Shown one piece after another: positions 1 through 14,212 of a stretch of DNA of 64,000 bases. The position numbers and the translations under genes are program-made. The stretch covers positions 99,674,207-99,738,206 of the forward strand of contig CM054116.1 in NCBI GenBank assembly GCA_028673005.1, written 5' to 3'. The DNA is from Tanypteryx hageni. Lineage: Eukaryota > Arthropoda > Insecta > Odonata > Petaluridae. The notes below the pieces were generated by a model. That model made no database searches, was not told where the DNA came from, and saw only the letters and a list, made by a program, of their open reading frames with translations. How positions within the stretch are numbered: position 1 is the stretch's first letter; each line of letters starts with the position of its first letter.

Positions 1-1960
1 TTTCCTTTTATATTTTGTGATATTATGAATATATGTTATTAAAACCCCGTCCATAATATCTGATTCATCAGTTCTTTCCTTATGTGTTATCATTAAATAA
101 CGTTACAAAGTGCTTTATTTTAAAAATTAATTCTTCAATTGGCTCTAAGACTAGATTATTGATTAGATCTTTAAAATAAAAAAGAAATACACGATGAATG
201 AATCAATCGAACAATTTACTAGGAACGAAATACTTTATCCATCACCCGACTCACCGTTACGATCCAAATAAATTTCGGCGCACTCCAAATCTTCACTGAA
301 CAAAATTTTAATGTTGTGAAATATTTGAATATTCCTCTTAAATAATAACAAGATGAAACGTTTGTTAAATATACGAATGTAAAACCAAAAGTGTCGAGAT
401 CAAATATACGCATTCGTTCTATAATTTAAAGAAGCGATCTATATAAAAAAAAGAGTTCAAGCTAGACAAGAAGGATACAGGCATATTATCAGGCATGAAG
501 TTCTCTATATAATGGTTTCAGTTTAAACCCTCATAAAACCACTTCAACCTCTTTTTCTGAAATTATGATAGAGATCCAAACGAAATATAACCGAGAGTAT
601 ATAAACAGCCCAGAAATACTTTACGCGGAAGATGTGCTAAGGCAAGTAATAAAATTTAAAGACGGTAAATTATTTAGTTCGACGACATACTTTAAACTCA
701 TAAGAGAGAACTGGTCTGTTAAAAAGGGTAATGCAAAACATGGTACTCATTCATTCTAGCTAATCATAAATTACATAGCCGTACATATATAAAGGCTTAA
801 TCTTATGACGCATTTTAACCTGTTTCTAACAAACTTCCCGACTAGATAGAAGATTGAGATTTGTCAGCAATACTTCAATCACGCATTAAAGGGCGATGAC
901 GAAAAAAATGCCGACAAAAGACTCGAGTTCGAATCCAGAAGCATTTTTTTTCTCCGTTTGAATAACATTTATTCTAGGATGGTACGCCATTTTTCCCGGA
1001 GCAGTATTTCCTAAAACACAAAAAACCTTTTATTTTCCGAAGGAGTATTCTATCGAAGAAAGGCTCGCGTGTGTTTGCTGAGAAGACATGGCGATAAACC
1101 CATAAAGAATAATAATAACACGGATAAGAGTAATTGCATAGAGGACGAATGTGTACCGAATTTGTAGTTCTCTTTCTAAAATACCTGCTACTACGCTATC
1201 AAAAGTTGAAATCGATGAATATTATGCTCAAATATATATCGGAATCTTTCCCGAAAAGGTCGACCGGATATGGTTTCCCGGCAAACCCTAGCCTGGCCAA
1301 AAACTGGGCTCTGTAAACAAGTTGTGCGGTGTTTGTAGAAGCCCAAAATATTTACGATGCTTTGAAGTCTTTATGCCAAAGTTCCACAGTAAACGATGAG
1401 CGTGCATAGCTCCCATAAATCACGTATTCCAGGCCATGAATATGAGATCCCATGATAACAGAAGTAAAATCACTAACAATGCATTAAAATTAAGTACTAA
1501 GATCGTAAGACACACACACCGAAGAGAAAATTTTATATATAGTAGCATGCCCGTTTCAGTTATGCTCGAAATTGATTTGCAGTTAGAATTTCTTAAGCAC
1601 ACCACTCCCCGGTTATAAAATGGGTTGCGGAGGAGCTTCGACCCGCGTTATATGACAACCGTGGCATAACCGAGGACAAGACCATATTGTCCAATACAGC
1701 ATGCACATACAACTTTATTATTTTTAAAAATTTCCTTAATTGGTACAAACAACGAAACAAAAATAAGCAATGCCCAGTCAGTACTAGTAATTTATTAAAT
1801 CAATTCTTTAAAATGTCAGTACATTATTATAGCTTATTACTTTGGTATATTTAAAAAACGACAGGATTTTATTTCCAAGAAACGAGGAGAAAGGAAGACC
1901 CGCGTTATAACCCGAGAGCGGTGTAATAGTAGTGAAAAAAGCGACTTAGTAACCGAGGAG
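1..1960. other. AT-rich non-coding DNA
   Basis: No convincing gene is seen. The open frames are short (about 60 codons) and lack domain character. A pol III B-box-like motif (agttcgaatcc, 926-936) occurs with no A box, so it is not called a tRNA. Two short segments near 1646 and 1898 share the words gacccgcgttata and taaccgagga, suggesting a weakly duplicated piece. Confidence 0.6.
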
Positions 1961-2070
1961 AATTTTGTCAGGTTGAAGGAATTTACGTTAAGTAGCATAA
2001 TTTCTTTCGCCATTTATGCATTAAGTAATGTAACAAGTGCACAATTAAAAAAAATGACGGTAAGTAATAA

Positions 2071-2262
2071 TTCCCTCTGCCTCCTTCCCTTTCTCCCTGC
2101 TTCCTTCTCCCTCCTTCTCTCTTTCCTCCCACCCCCCTTCTCCGCTACCAATCTCTTCCCTCCCGCCATATTCTATTCGATCCCACCCTCCCTTCCTATT
2201 TGCCTTCCAGCCTATCTCCATCACTCCTTCCCCACATCCCTTGCCTCTTCCTCTACATATAC
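2071..2262. repeat. Pyrimidine-rich low-complexity tract
   Basis: About 190 bases in which the plus strand is almost entirely C and T, with CTCCCT and TTCC words. The open frame across it is a by-product of low stop-codon density, and its Pro/Ser/Leu-rich translation is not evidence of a gene. Confidence 0.75.
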
Positions 2263-2269
2263 ATAGTCG

Positions 2270-5200
2270 TTTAGATAATTAAAATAATCCATATTGAATG
2301 TTTCGCGAATAATCTTCTAATGATGACGGCGAACGATTTTTCCTTTATAAAACGTGATTTTTTGACGTTAAAACCGAATTTGAGGGCCGATTCCAGGCGC
2401 ATTTGAAAATTGACGGTAGGAAAATTAATTATAATTTTTTAGGCGTTCATTAGTTCAAGTTTTTATCCTGATATTACACCTTATAGTTGACACAAATCTG
2501 GTATAAAATTATATTGGGGAGGGATTTTGCTATAATTTATGAGATGAATAGACTTGTAATATTCGAATGCATCTCTTAAATTATTTTCAAGTTCTCAAAA
2601 ATGCACTCACTTTTATACGACTGGCAGAAATGTAAATGCATTAAAAGAGTATTCGAACTTTTTACATAAAACAATTTGAGGTATGATAAATCACAATATA
2701 TCAAACATGTATATGTATATACTCATACATATGTCTTAATTGATGAAATGATTGCCTATCATGATTAATTTTTGAAAACATATATGTAGTATATTCTGTA
2801 TAGTGTAAACACGTAGGTGTAGAAAACCACTACGCTATGCATAAGGTAAATTTACATTTTTTGTGTTTTCATAAAATATTCGTCTTCAATAAAATAATGC
2901 AATTTGAGTAATAAATTAATAATTAACGTGAAAATTTATGGTGTCCCCTCCGATTTTAGATTTACACAAATTTCTGACGATTTAATTAATTGGGAAAATA
3001 ATTGCAAAAATACTTTTCATAAAAAAATTTACATTTTGAACAGGAGGCGAATAAGCATAACTGAGTGAACTGTTTCTATCAACAAATTTACTATTTACTA
3101 TTAGATAGTGTTCCACCACTTTATGGCAGCTTCATTAACTTCTAAGATAAGTTTTTATGGCTGGCTAATGAATTATGCTATGAGTTTTCTTTTCTTTTAT
3201 GTCTCAATGTAAAGACCTGAGAAAAAGCCAAAAGTTTGCTTGCGAATAACGATGTAATCTAAATAGTTTTCATTGCGGGATAGACCCTATTTTCTAACCT
3301 AATTATTAGCTTTAAAGCGCTCTAAATTTATTTAATAAAATAAATTACTGCTACGAGCAAGCGGAATTTCCCGACCCATTCCCCTGGGGGTGATTTAAAT
3401 GATTCCTTCTCTCGAGACTATCACCGAGGAGAACAAAATAATACAACTTTAAAATGCCTGGCACGCATTAAATAATGAATTAATGCTTGGTGCTATTTAT
3501 TATATCCCTCTATTAATTAATATCCATTCGGCAACAATAATCAGATTAAAATTCTTTGGTGCAGTTGGACGAAAAAGTTAATTATTATATTTTAATTTGA
3601 TTTCTCATTTCTGCACGTCAGCTGAGATTTTTAATCCCGTAAAAGAAGAACCTTATCATTATTTCATTATCAGTCTGATTTATACACGCACATATGACGA
3701 AAATAAAAATATATTTGGAGACGTAATTTAAAGAGCACACGTCACACTTCTTGCACCGCATATTTAAAAAACAAGTTTAATTATGTACAATAAAAACAGG
3801 CTATTTAACAAAGATCGATGATTTAGTAAAATAAATAGTTAAGTAGTTAAGCAAGTAACAATTACATAAGACAAATTAAAGACATTGGAAATCCTGTTCA
3901 AACTTCGAAACCGAGATATAATCCGTGATTTGGTTACCATCCCGCATGTCCACTTATTCTCACTCAAATAGAAAACATCTGCTTCTAAAGGGCACTTTCT
4001 GCGGAAACAACGCCATCTCATATAAAGCGCAAGGCTTAAAACCTACCATTATGGTTGCCATTGGAGACACCCATCCACAAAATTGTGTATGACACACGGG
4101 GTTCTTTTAGATTCAATGATCTACAAGTTAGCACTGAAGAGAAGTAATCTGTTTATCTGGGTTTATTCAGCTGTTTATGGCAACAAGAGTAACCTAGATT
4201 ACCAATTGGGTTCAAGCCAGAATATAAGCTCAATTATTCATGCTCCGATAATTTATTTATGAGAGACCTATCGTTTAAAAAAGACAAAACTAATATGCCT
4301 AGTGGGGTTATTAATAATTCTCCGCGAAGAGAAAGTAATTGGCCCAATTACTTACCGAGGAAAAATGTTATTTCCTCTCATTCCCGCCAATTAGGGATTA
4401 CTAAGCAGAAGAAAAATGGTGGAAATATAATATTGTTTCAGTTTAAAGCATCTTAAAAGGGAAGAACTAATCTACGCCAAAATTTCAGGGTACTAAACTG
4501 TAATAAGCATGAACTGATGATTGAAACAAAAAATAACAATTATTTCAATCACCTGAATTGGCGTGATGAAATTCAACCAATGAGTTTGACGCAAAAATGG
4601 TATCTAATGATTCCTCGCCTGTTCACCTTTATTCCGAGGGAAAATAAATTGGGCGTAAATATATTCAAATTTACCACAAAAAATCTATCAAAATACGGCC
4701 TACTAATTCACTCTATTTTCGAATTAGAAGCGGCGATGAAATCTGGCCTTTAATTTCAAGGTGTACACAAAGGTGCCTGAAAATCCTCTTATTATAACAT
4801 ATGCCATACAAGAATTCGTCCGGGTAAATTTCTGTTCAGACGGGGTGGAATTAATTGGCTCTGTCTCTCCGTGTGGAGACGAATATTCGGCGGTCCTTCC
4901 TCACCAACATCGAACTCGTGGATTAAGCCGAGACCCATTGAAAAAATCGACCAAATTTATCAACATTTTTCGATTCCCCTCTGAAAAATAAAAATATAAT
5001 TCCCCATTGAGACAAATGTATTTATAAAAATGAATGGAATCTTTAATTTACCTCTTTCGCAAAATATGTAAAAGTTAACGAGGATTCGGTGGGATCAATT
5101 AACTATGAAACGCACCGTTATTTAGCAAGAGCATTTTAATTATAAACATTCCCATATGAGGTAGACTTTCACCCAATCTTCATCAATATTTACCGGTAAT

Positions 5201-6090
5201 GAAAAACGCGATTAATGTTAAATGAAGCGAATTATCCCGACTTCCGTTCAAATATAGGGTATATTAACACAATATTTTTTATTATGCGTATGTAATGCTT
5301 CTCAATGGAATGAATTTGGCGAATGACAATATCGTTTATTTTCGCAAAAACTTTTCATTTCTGATCAATCGACCCATAACAACGTCGAAGAGTCATTTCA
5401 AAATTCAATTTCTACCTTAAGCCAAGTCCTTCGGATAGACCTTACAAAAATCTTTCCTTTAATCTTCCAATAACTACCCTCTTTACAAAACCTACTCAGA
5501 ATTCTTAATTTTTCGATTCCTCCTTGAACAATCTCTAGCATCCTTCCTATGACGACTCTTTAAAAACGTTCCAATCAATCTCAAAATCTCACCTCTTTCT
5601 TCTCTCCGGTTTTAATGATGATGGTTGAACATTATTTTCTCCTTTGAAATTACCTGCTTTATAATTATCTTCATTCTCGGTCAAATTTATTTTATCTTAA
5701 ATGTTGATAGCTAAAACTACCATGGTCACATGTGGATCGCACAAATTTATTGACTGACTCATACCCAACGATTTGAATTTTCAACACACGAATTGTTCCT
5801 TTCGGATCAAATAATTTGTGCGACAGTAGATTCTCAACTATGAAGATATTAAATTAGAAGCACAGATACGGGTTGACTGATAATCACCTCGATGCGTTCT
5901 TGATATTCCGGGATATGAAAAATCGGCGAAACATTGGATTGGATTCGTATAATCTCCAATTCTATTATCAACGTTAAATTTTACCATAGCACCAATAAAG
6001 CACCTTAAAATTATTTTATAACAAATGATTTAGAATGATTTTGTATATGCCCATCATTGCAGCGCTGGTTCCTTTTAAGAAAACGAACAG
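2270..6090. other. AT-rich non-coding DNA
   Basis: No recognisable gene or transposon. A near-perfect palindrome with homeodomain-type cores lies at 4333-4353 and is listed separately. Short open frames at 4259-4456, 4517-4753 and 4761-4991 look non-coding: they have AT-driven composition and no domain pattern. Confidence 0.55.
4333..4353. repeat. 10-bp inverted repeat containing TAATTG/CAATTA
   Basis: The arms aagtaattgg and ccaattactt are perfect reverse complements around a single C. Each arm holds a TAATT homeodomain-type core. It could be a paired homeodomain binding site, but a single palindrome in AT-rich DNA is weak evidence. Confidence 0.4.
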
Positions 6091-6099
6091 CGATATTAT

Positions 6100-6720
6100 C
6101 ATTTAAACCGATCGGTCTTGAGTATCGGACACGAAACGAAACCCATTTTACAGCACGCATTCCAGATAACCTATTTCCCCGCATACATCCCAAAACTGAT
6201 TCACTTAGAGTTTCCGACGCAAAGGTAAGATTTGAAAATCAGCGGAATGTAAATCTCTGTCGGTATACTCTTTCGTTTCATCCAAAGAAACCGGTATGAT
6301 GAGATGCGCGATCTTTCTTCCAAAACGCATCGAAGCAATGGAAAACATCATCTTCCCGCCCACCCCACCCGACCCCTATACCCTTCCTCTCTCCATTCAC
6401 CTCCGTCGTATCACAGAAGGATCACCGTCTCATCATGAGGACGCTGCTGCACTCGGAGAGAGAGAGAAACGCAACCTTTAAAGGATGAATCAGACGCAGA
6501 GATTCACCATCCGACTCCAACGAAGGGAGAAAAAGGTACGAGTAGTTCGGATCAAACTTTTTTTTGAGCGACAGAATCATTAAGGTGTTCCCCGGAAAGG
6601 GAAAAAAACCACTCGAGGTCAATACAAAAAAGGTCACGGAGTAGAACCTCCATTCTCCCACCCTTCCTCGCCACCATTCCACCACCATCCCTCCATTCCC
6701 AAATTAATCGCTCTTACGTG
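6100..6720. other. Locally CpG- and GC-enriched non-coding patch
   Basis: Base composition rises above the AT-rich flanks, with several CG dinucleotides, a C-rich stretch (6355-6420) and short GA runs (6457-6475). There is no protein-like open frame. It could be a regulatory patch, but nothing specific identifies it. Confidence 0.35.
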
Positions 6721-9700
6721 ACAAATGAGCCGAATCGATTCATTTTGTCGACGCAGCGCCCTGAGATTCTGCTTAAAAGGATTAATTCACTTTATGAAAT
6801 TTACTTTTAAATTCAATTTACGGAATGTTTCTATCTATGTGCACAAAAAATTATCAAAGTTTAAAAATACACTCGAACTTTATAAACAACCTGTACACAG
6901 ATATTTATTTATTTATTTACGAACCCTGAAATTAATTACTTTACAAATTTCCATCGCGATATCTTCCTTTTGCTAGTATTGCAACATTGGGGGAGGTTTA
7001 CGATAGCTGTAATAGCTAATTAATTTTCGAGAACATTGCGTCTTAATTTATCCATTGATTTATTCGGAAAAAGGACAGTAATGATTACAAAATGAGGTAT
7101 CTTTAAATGAGTTTGAACATTAAAATAGTTTCATTTCTTGTTTAATGATGAATTATGCTGTTGTCGGCTGGAGGAGCTCTGACATCTACAAAAGGTTCGG
7201 TAAAATCAGACACGACTGTAAATCTTCTAGAAAGAACGATCTGTTAATCGCCATTGAAGACAAATTTATTGTAGCCAAAATGCGTAATTCTCTAATTTTA
7301 TGAAACGTTTCGTGACTATAGGAGTTATCGTCATCATCATTTGAACACCAACAACAATACGAGCTTGATACTTCACTTTTTAACACGTAGTTGTTGTTTT
7401 TTGAACTACTTGCTATAAACCAATTCAGAAGAAATGTTTATGGAAGGATTTAATTTCAATTTACGCATTGGAATATGGTAACTAGTTTCTGATTCCAACA
7501 CGAGTCAAATCGAAAAAATATATAAAAAACAAAGACGTTTTCATTGCGTTTATGCGTCATTTATTCGATGTAAATGAAATGCAGCAAACTCTTCTCCATA
7601 ATGATTTTAACCAACGCCGATTTGATTATGCAGGTTAAATATAGGTGACACTTATTTACCAAACACGCATAAAATTCAATTATACAGTCTGCGCACGAAT
7701 GTGACGAGAGAAAACTCTTAGCCAAAAAAACAACATTTTTTTCACAAGACATTTAAATTTGCGAAACGCGGTTTTGTCCAACGCAACCTTTTCTAAGACC
7801 GTAAGCTTCGCGTTAGGCAATGGACTACTGTGCACGACTCTTAAGCTTACTTTTTCTCAATTATTGCTTTCTCATAGGACATTTGTAATTAAATAAAAAT
7901 GTTTAAAACATATGAATTTAAAAAATATTTATCTAACAAAAGACTTGTATATAGAAGGAATTTAAATAAACCAATAAAAATTCATCGCTCAATTAAAAGG
8001 TTATTTGTTAACATTTTAATTAATAGCAAAATAAATATTGTTAACATTCCATTAACGCTTAATAAAGTGATGCATGAAATTTTTAGATAAAGTAATAAGC
8101 GAAATAATAATGTGTGATGAAATAATTTCGCAGAAAAATTGAAAACCGTCAAAAACAATTATAACGTTATTATGAAACTGAGTTTGCTTTTGAACTAAAT
8201 GTCGAATATAGAAAGATAAAAATTTTAAACTGAGCATATATATTGATAAATCTCACATAAGCTTGAAATTTCCGATAATCTAGATGATCACATTTGTTTT
8301 AAACTGGAGAGCAACTGTATTGGTGTCCTAAGCGATTTCTTGCTTGTTCAAGAATTTTTTCGAATTGATTAAAACCGAAAAAATACATTATGCTGTTTTA
8401 GACATTCGTTCAAAATCTTAAATATAATCACTAGCAGCAAAAAAGAGTTTCTATTTGTAGTAGCTATTAAAAAAGCAAATATATTTTTAAACTGCACTAT
8501 TGCAAAAAATAAGAATTTTCTGAGACTTTTTTAGGTTAACATGTGATGTTGAATAATAAAATTGCATCTGAACGGTAAATAGTAATTATAAAATATGCAC
8601 CTAGTTTTCCAAAGTATTTTTCCAAAATAATTGGATTTTATCGGTAAGTCCTACTCTTTCACATTGTTGGGTACTAACATAGTCTTTTTGGCTATGGAAC
8701 AGGGCTGGTGGTGAATGTTCCAAAAATCAACGCAACAAAACTAAAAATAGAGAAAATTGTAATCATAAAAAAATGTATTTCTGGGAGTAAAGTAATACCT
8801 ACTTCCAACATTTGTCTTCCTAAAACGTTGGATGCTAGTGTTTGCGTACATAATCCAGGATTGTTATCATTCCAAGCTTCTGCTAATTTCTGGGATTTAT
8901 GTAATAACTAGCGGTAAACAAATTGGGGCAAAGCAATAGAGGTTAAAATGCCTTTATTCTATCTACTGCCTCACATAATCAATTTTAAATAATAGAAATA
9001 GCTTACTTCGAAAAAATGATTTAAGAAGTTCATTAGATTATCGGATAAATATGAAATATTCTAGATGTTTTCAAGTATTCTTAGTATCGTGCAAAGAAAA
9101 TGTAAACGATTCTATGTTTGAATCTTCTTATTAAGTACTGGATCATGAAAATAGATTGGTTTTTTGCGCACCCATTTTCAACAAATTGGCCATTAATCGC
9201 TTAATTTTAGAAGAAAATGTTTCATATAATGGTTTTGAGAAAACAGCACTCTCTGTAATTATTATCATTTAGGAGTAACATTTATTTTAAATTTGAATAC
9301 ATAATGAAACTACAATCCGTAAAAATTTTATAGTATTATCACCATTATAAATTTCAATACCGAACGCTGAACCCGTCGCTGCCTAACGTAATTTTTGTCT
9401 TTCACTTAATCAAATTTCATCTCACGGAAGTTTCCAGTCTGTTTCGAAAATTAAAAAATATCCATTCAATTTCATTACGAGGGAGAGCATTTATACTATT
9501 TTTCGAATTAAACTAGGTGTATTTAAATAAATACTACTCTTTGCTCGCTGATTAGAATGGTTATTTATTATCATCGTTTGGTAACAGGAAACGAATTAAA
9601 TTTCTCGCCACGTCAGTAGAACACAAACCACTCGAGGGGCGGCTACATAACATACCAATTAAAAGACAACCGAATACATTAATTGGCATGGCGAATTTTA

Positions 9701-11070
9701 TTTTTTACACATAAATATCCATATGTAATCAACTCATAAAAAACGCAAATGGAATTCGTACAAGCCACAATATAAAACCGCGATTGGCTTCATGTTAAAT
9801 GTAAACCTATAGGTACAAGACGAGAACAAGAGAACAAGTAAAGGCTTGGGTATAAAACATGATTACTTATTAGACAATTGATCTGATTATTTTCACAATA
9901 TAAGAGATATTTACTTCGGCTTTCACCTCAGATATTCTCTACAGAGAAATTCCTATCGTGAAGCAGCCGTTCCTGGTCGTAAGACTTCATCTTCTCTACC
10001 GTATTCTTTGAATAAATTCTTTCAAATTTCTTCTGATAATTTATACAGCAATATCAATCTTCGCTCAATTTTCGTTCCTCATAGTCAATAGTATATCTTT
10101 CCATTGACACTGTCTCGTGAATTTGGAGCTGTTCCATTCTGAATCCTCTTCTCCATCAATTTATCATTGCCATCCGCATACATTTTGGGCACCTCTTTGA
10201 TAATTTTGCAAAGTTCTTCTCGGATGAATCCTCTCGCTTAAATTGATAGATTACTTCTCTAATCTTCCATCACGGAGATCTAGTTCAGCTCGATAACTTT
10301 TCCGATTCACTAGAGAATTATCGAACTCGTCTTATGCCTGAAAAAAATCAGGAATAAACACGCAACAAAAAAAATTCACCGAGAGAAGATTAATTTTAAG
10401 AGCCTACTTTCAGTGAAGAAGAAATGACACCGGCCGCATTGTAGCCGACATGCGCCTTGTTCTGGTTATAGGAGATATTTAGGATGAATACTTATTTTTT
10501 CAATTTTTGATACTTAAGTGCTCATTCTTGAGCTTTCCCGATACCAGCGATGACAAAAGTTTCCAATTTCAACGAAACTTTCTAACAAAATAGACAATAA
10601 CCCTCCCTAATAATCAAAACGATCATTCAGGACAGGATAGATTCCGTCTCAATTTTTCCCTGCTGATATTTTTTCTCGGATATTTTCTGTCGCTTCCTTC
10701 CAAAGTCAACATACAATCACTTTCGCATTTTATCTCTCAAAGCAATGTTTCCATAGAAGGAAGGGACAACAGAAAACAACAGTCGAAGAAAAGTTAAAAT
10801 CGATTTATCAACAAGTTAACAACTATAGAAAACGCAATAGGGGAAAAATGAAACATTCGGCAATAATCCTTGAATACCACAGCCACGTTTTGGATAAAGG
10901 CGTAGAACGGAAATAAAAAGAATGGAACGTTTCAAGTGATCAATAACAAGACAATATTGATTGAAATCGAATTTATACGCATGTGGAACGAGCGATCTGT
11001 TCGTTCTTTCTCATATAAATTAAATGCACAAAAAGGGTGCCTTCATAAAGTCTCATTATTCCCTTTAAAC
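6721..11070. other. AT-rich non-coding DNA
   Basis: No gene, tRNA or complete transposon is recognised. At 10446-10464 the words gtagccgacatgcgcc resemble the loop of the hairpin at 27.3 kb, hinting at a shared dispersed repeat. Confidence 0.5.
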
Positions 11071-11075
11071 GTGTA

Positions 11076-11146
11076 GCACCACTGGTGTAGTGGTATCATG
11101 CAAGATTCCCATTCTTGCGACCCGGGTTCGATTCCCGGGTGGTGCA
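11076..11146 (+). tRNA. tRNA-Gly (anticodon CCC)
   Basis: A complete cloverleaf, decoding GGG codons as glycine in cytosolic translation. The acceptor stem GCACCAC pairs perfectly with GTGGTGC, followed by discriminator A. The anticodon stem is CAAGA/TCTTG around a seven-base loop TTCCCAT, giving anticodon CCC. The T arm is CCGGG-TTCGATT-CCCGG. The A box (TGGTGTAGTGG) and B box (GGTTCGATTCC) match the pol III internal promoter consensus. A run of five T begins four bases past the gene and fits a pol III terminator. There is no intron, and CCA is not encoded, as expected for a eukaryote. It stands alone in AT-rich DNA with no transposon signature, so a functional nuclear gene is more likely than a SINE head. 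Confidence 0.95.
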
Positions 11147-13045
11147 AAACTTTTTCCCCCTCGTTATGTGGGCTGGAAAAGTAATTTTTTCATATAAATG
11201 TGGTGAGCGTTTGTGTTCATCGTTTAGATGAATTCCTAACTATGTTATTAGCTTAACGAGCTGTAATCAAACCTATTGTTACATCGGAAATGCTACTGAA
11301 TAAACTACCACTGAAACAAAATATCCAGATTGGTTTCCATTTTATCTACTCTCTTGCATTTGTCATATTAACTATCCGCTATTACTCAATTGAATTCATT
11401 ACGTTTTTTATATTCCGAGTACTGAAGAATAGAACAGGTGTGCTGCATACGTTATAGATTAATTTCAGCAGAAGAGATTTTCATTTTGTCAATAGAATTC
11501 CTTCATGTTAAATATATCAGAGAAATTCACGATTAATGACCGATCACAGAAAGCACTTTTACAAAGATACTGCGTAAAACAAAATCCGTTCCTTTCAGAA
11601 GATATTTCTGTTCGCCCAATCTCATTGTTTTGAAATTTAGCTATACACTAACGAATCCAGTACGGCTACCCAAAAGTAATTAACGAGAGAAAGATAATAA
11701 AATGATCCATGAATCAATTTCGATAATTAAGAGTTGGGCGATTACGAACGTCTTTTTTACTTGGAAACCAATATCATTACCCCGTAGAGTGCGCGTTAAT
11801 AAATTAAGCTATATGCGCGAATATGTATACCGAAGGAATGCTAAGCGGTGAAACATCTCTGTGCAATAACACGACACGAGATGCAAGGCTTGCGAGGACA
11901 AAAGTGGGTCAGGTGAAAAAATTCAAAGGCCTTCAAGTTCAAAATATCGACGTCGTAAAATTCTCTCGCTGCGTAGATCCCTCTATGTTTAAAAAAATAT
12001 ACTATACAGGAAATATTCCAGAGTGATTTAATCCATACTAAATTTCATTTATCAATACATTGTGCTACTGAAAAACAAAGGTGTATGCCAGTTATTTTAT
12101 TATTCGAAGGGAACTTATACGAAATCTATGTACAATATATGATAATAAATTTTTTATAGTCAGACATGCATAAATATTTGGAGATTACTCTTCGCTGATG
12201 AGTAATGGTAAATTAATTCGGGCTGTATTTCCTCCTGGTATTTCTGGAGGATACGTACTAGAAGCATCATTAATTTTTATTACAGTCACGAGAGAGAATG
12301 GATTTCCATTTAATTCACTTTTATTAATCCACGAATTAATCGCGTATATTTAACTTAAGCAAATAAAATTTTAAAATATATTAATTGCACTTACTGCATA
12401 TGTTCATGAAAGTAGGTTTTACCAAGCGGGAAATTAAGCAAAGAATTTGAATACCATCATAACTACACTTTAACTATCTATGTTACACTAATAAAGTATT
12501 TCCTCAATTTAACTCTCTGTTAATCCTCGTATTTACCGCAACGTCGTTGTTTCTGAAGGGTCAAATCGATCCCACGTTATGAAACAATTTAAATAATACT
12601 AATTTTGAGATTGATTTAAAAGTAACTACATCAGTATACAAAGATTATTTGAAATGTATAGTACTATGTGGGTCAATGTTTAAAAATATAATAGATTGCA
12701 CACTGGTTCAATGAAAAATAACTCAAATACTTTAAATCATTATATTTTGTTTAAAAGCACTTAAAATTATCGTTTAATTTTTTAAACTGAGAGTTATACT
12801 GAACAAACAATTACATTTAACCTCAAGGAAAATTAATTTTAGTTATCTCACGGATTTGATATTAAGAGAATTTTCTGTTGGGCCTTCGTGACGACGATTT
12901 GTGGGGTAAGGTTTATTACTTGTTAACGAAGAATTTAGAAGAAAGTGGTACACAATATCTTCCGAGTTTTAGAAAGGTGCTGTAAATAACAAAATCCTAA
13001 CTTCTGGCATATAACTGTAGAATCATATTTAATTTCCCGAGGGAT
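11147..13045. other. AT-rich non-coding DNA left of the RTE element
   Basis: After the tRNA terminator there is no recognisable gene. The segment from about 12.8 kb to 13045 is the pre-insertion flank of the RTE element and resumes at 16373. Confidence 0.55.
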
Positions 13046-13057
13046 ACATTCAATGTC
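13046..13057. repeat. Left target-site duplication of RTE element 1
   Basis: The 12-mer acattcaatgtc here is repeated exactly at 16361-16372, directly after the element's trinucleotide tail. Perfect identity indicates a young insertion. Confidence 0.9.
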
Positions 13058-13387
13058 CCTCCCTAAGGACTGCATAACCTTACAGAGGTGGGAGGGTTTG
13101 TGTACTCTTACGAACCAAAGAGCTATGCCGGCGGGAAATAATTCTCCTGGTAGGACCATCCAAGCCGGAAAGGTCTGAGGGGAAGAGTCAGACTAAGAAG
13201 CAGTCTTGGGGGTTTTACATCCCCCTGTGCAAGGGCAGCAGCTTGCACAGTACCTCTGTAGGTGGTGATCATGTGGATCTGAACAGCTACAGATGGGTAA
13301 TCACTCTGTGAAACTGCGATGAGGAAAGCAAGGGGAAACTACCTCATTATATTTCCCATGATAGGCTGAAAAGCTGAAAATACCTCA

Positions 13388-14212
13388 ATGGATCTTTCTG
13401 GGGTAAAATATTCCGGAGGTAAAATAGTCCCCCAATCGGATCTCCGGGTGGGGACTACCCTAGGGGATGCACACAGGAAATGTAAGATTAATAAGAAAGC
13501 AAGTAGTGAGAAATTAAAAATAGGCACAAGGAATGTTAGGACTATGAATTCAGGGGGTAAACTAGAGAACTTAAAAAGGGAAATGAGAAGGAATAATGTA
13601 GGTATAGTAGGTCTTAGTGAAGTTCGGTGGGAAGGAGAAGGCGAGATAAATTCAGACGAATTTAAGATTATTTACTCGGGAGGGGAGAAAAAGAAAAGGG
13701 GAGTGGGGATTATAATGAGAAAAGAGATAGCTGAAAGAATTAGCAAGGTAGTGACAGTTAATGATAGATTAATAGCCGTAAAACTTCAGATAGAGCCAGT
13801 GGAAATGCTTATAATTCAAGTGTATATGCCAACAACTAATGCTGGCGACGACGAAGTAGATGAAATGTATGAACAGATTATGGAGATATTGGAGGAGGAG
13901 GGAAAAGGAAGGATCACCACCATAGTAATGGGAGATTGGAACAGTGTAATCGGAGAGGGACAGGAAGATAACATAGTGGGAAAATATGGACTAGGGAAGA
14001 GAAATGAAAGAGGGGAGAAACTTGTGGAATTCTGCCATAGAAATAGATTGATTGTAACTAATACATGGTTTAAGCATCACCAGCGGAGACTTTACACATG
14101 GGGAAGCCCAGGAGATCAGAGACGATACCAGATAGATTACATACTAATCAATGAAAGATTTAAAAATAGCATTAAAAATGTGAAAACATTACCAGGGGCA
14201 GATATCAATTAA
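13388..14212 (+). pseudogene. RTE 1 endonuclease domain (N-terminal part of broken ORF)
   Basis: A 274-residue open stretch starting with the first ATG after the leader. It is the apurinic/apyrimidinic-type endonuclease that nicks the target DNA. Motifs in order: NVRT (49-52), SEVRW (77-81) with the presumed catalytic Glu78, VYMPT (145-149), GDWN (182-185) and YQIDYIL (247-253). The stretch ends in TAA exactly where the family has the Ser of the final SDHN motif. The DHNLL residues follow directly in the same frame, so this is a point nonsense change and not a natural end. The first ~45 residues are basic and have no clear domain. Confidence 0.88.

Noticed and set aside
926..936. tRNA gene suggested by a B-box match
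   Set aside because: No A box, anticodon arm or acceptor pairing upstream.
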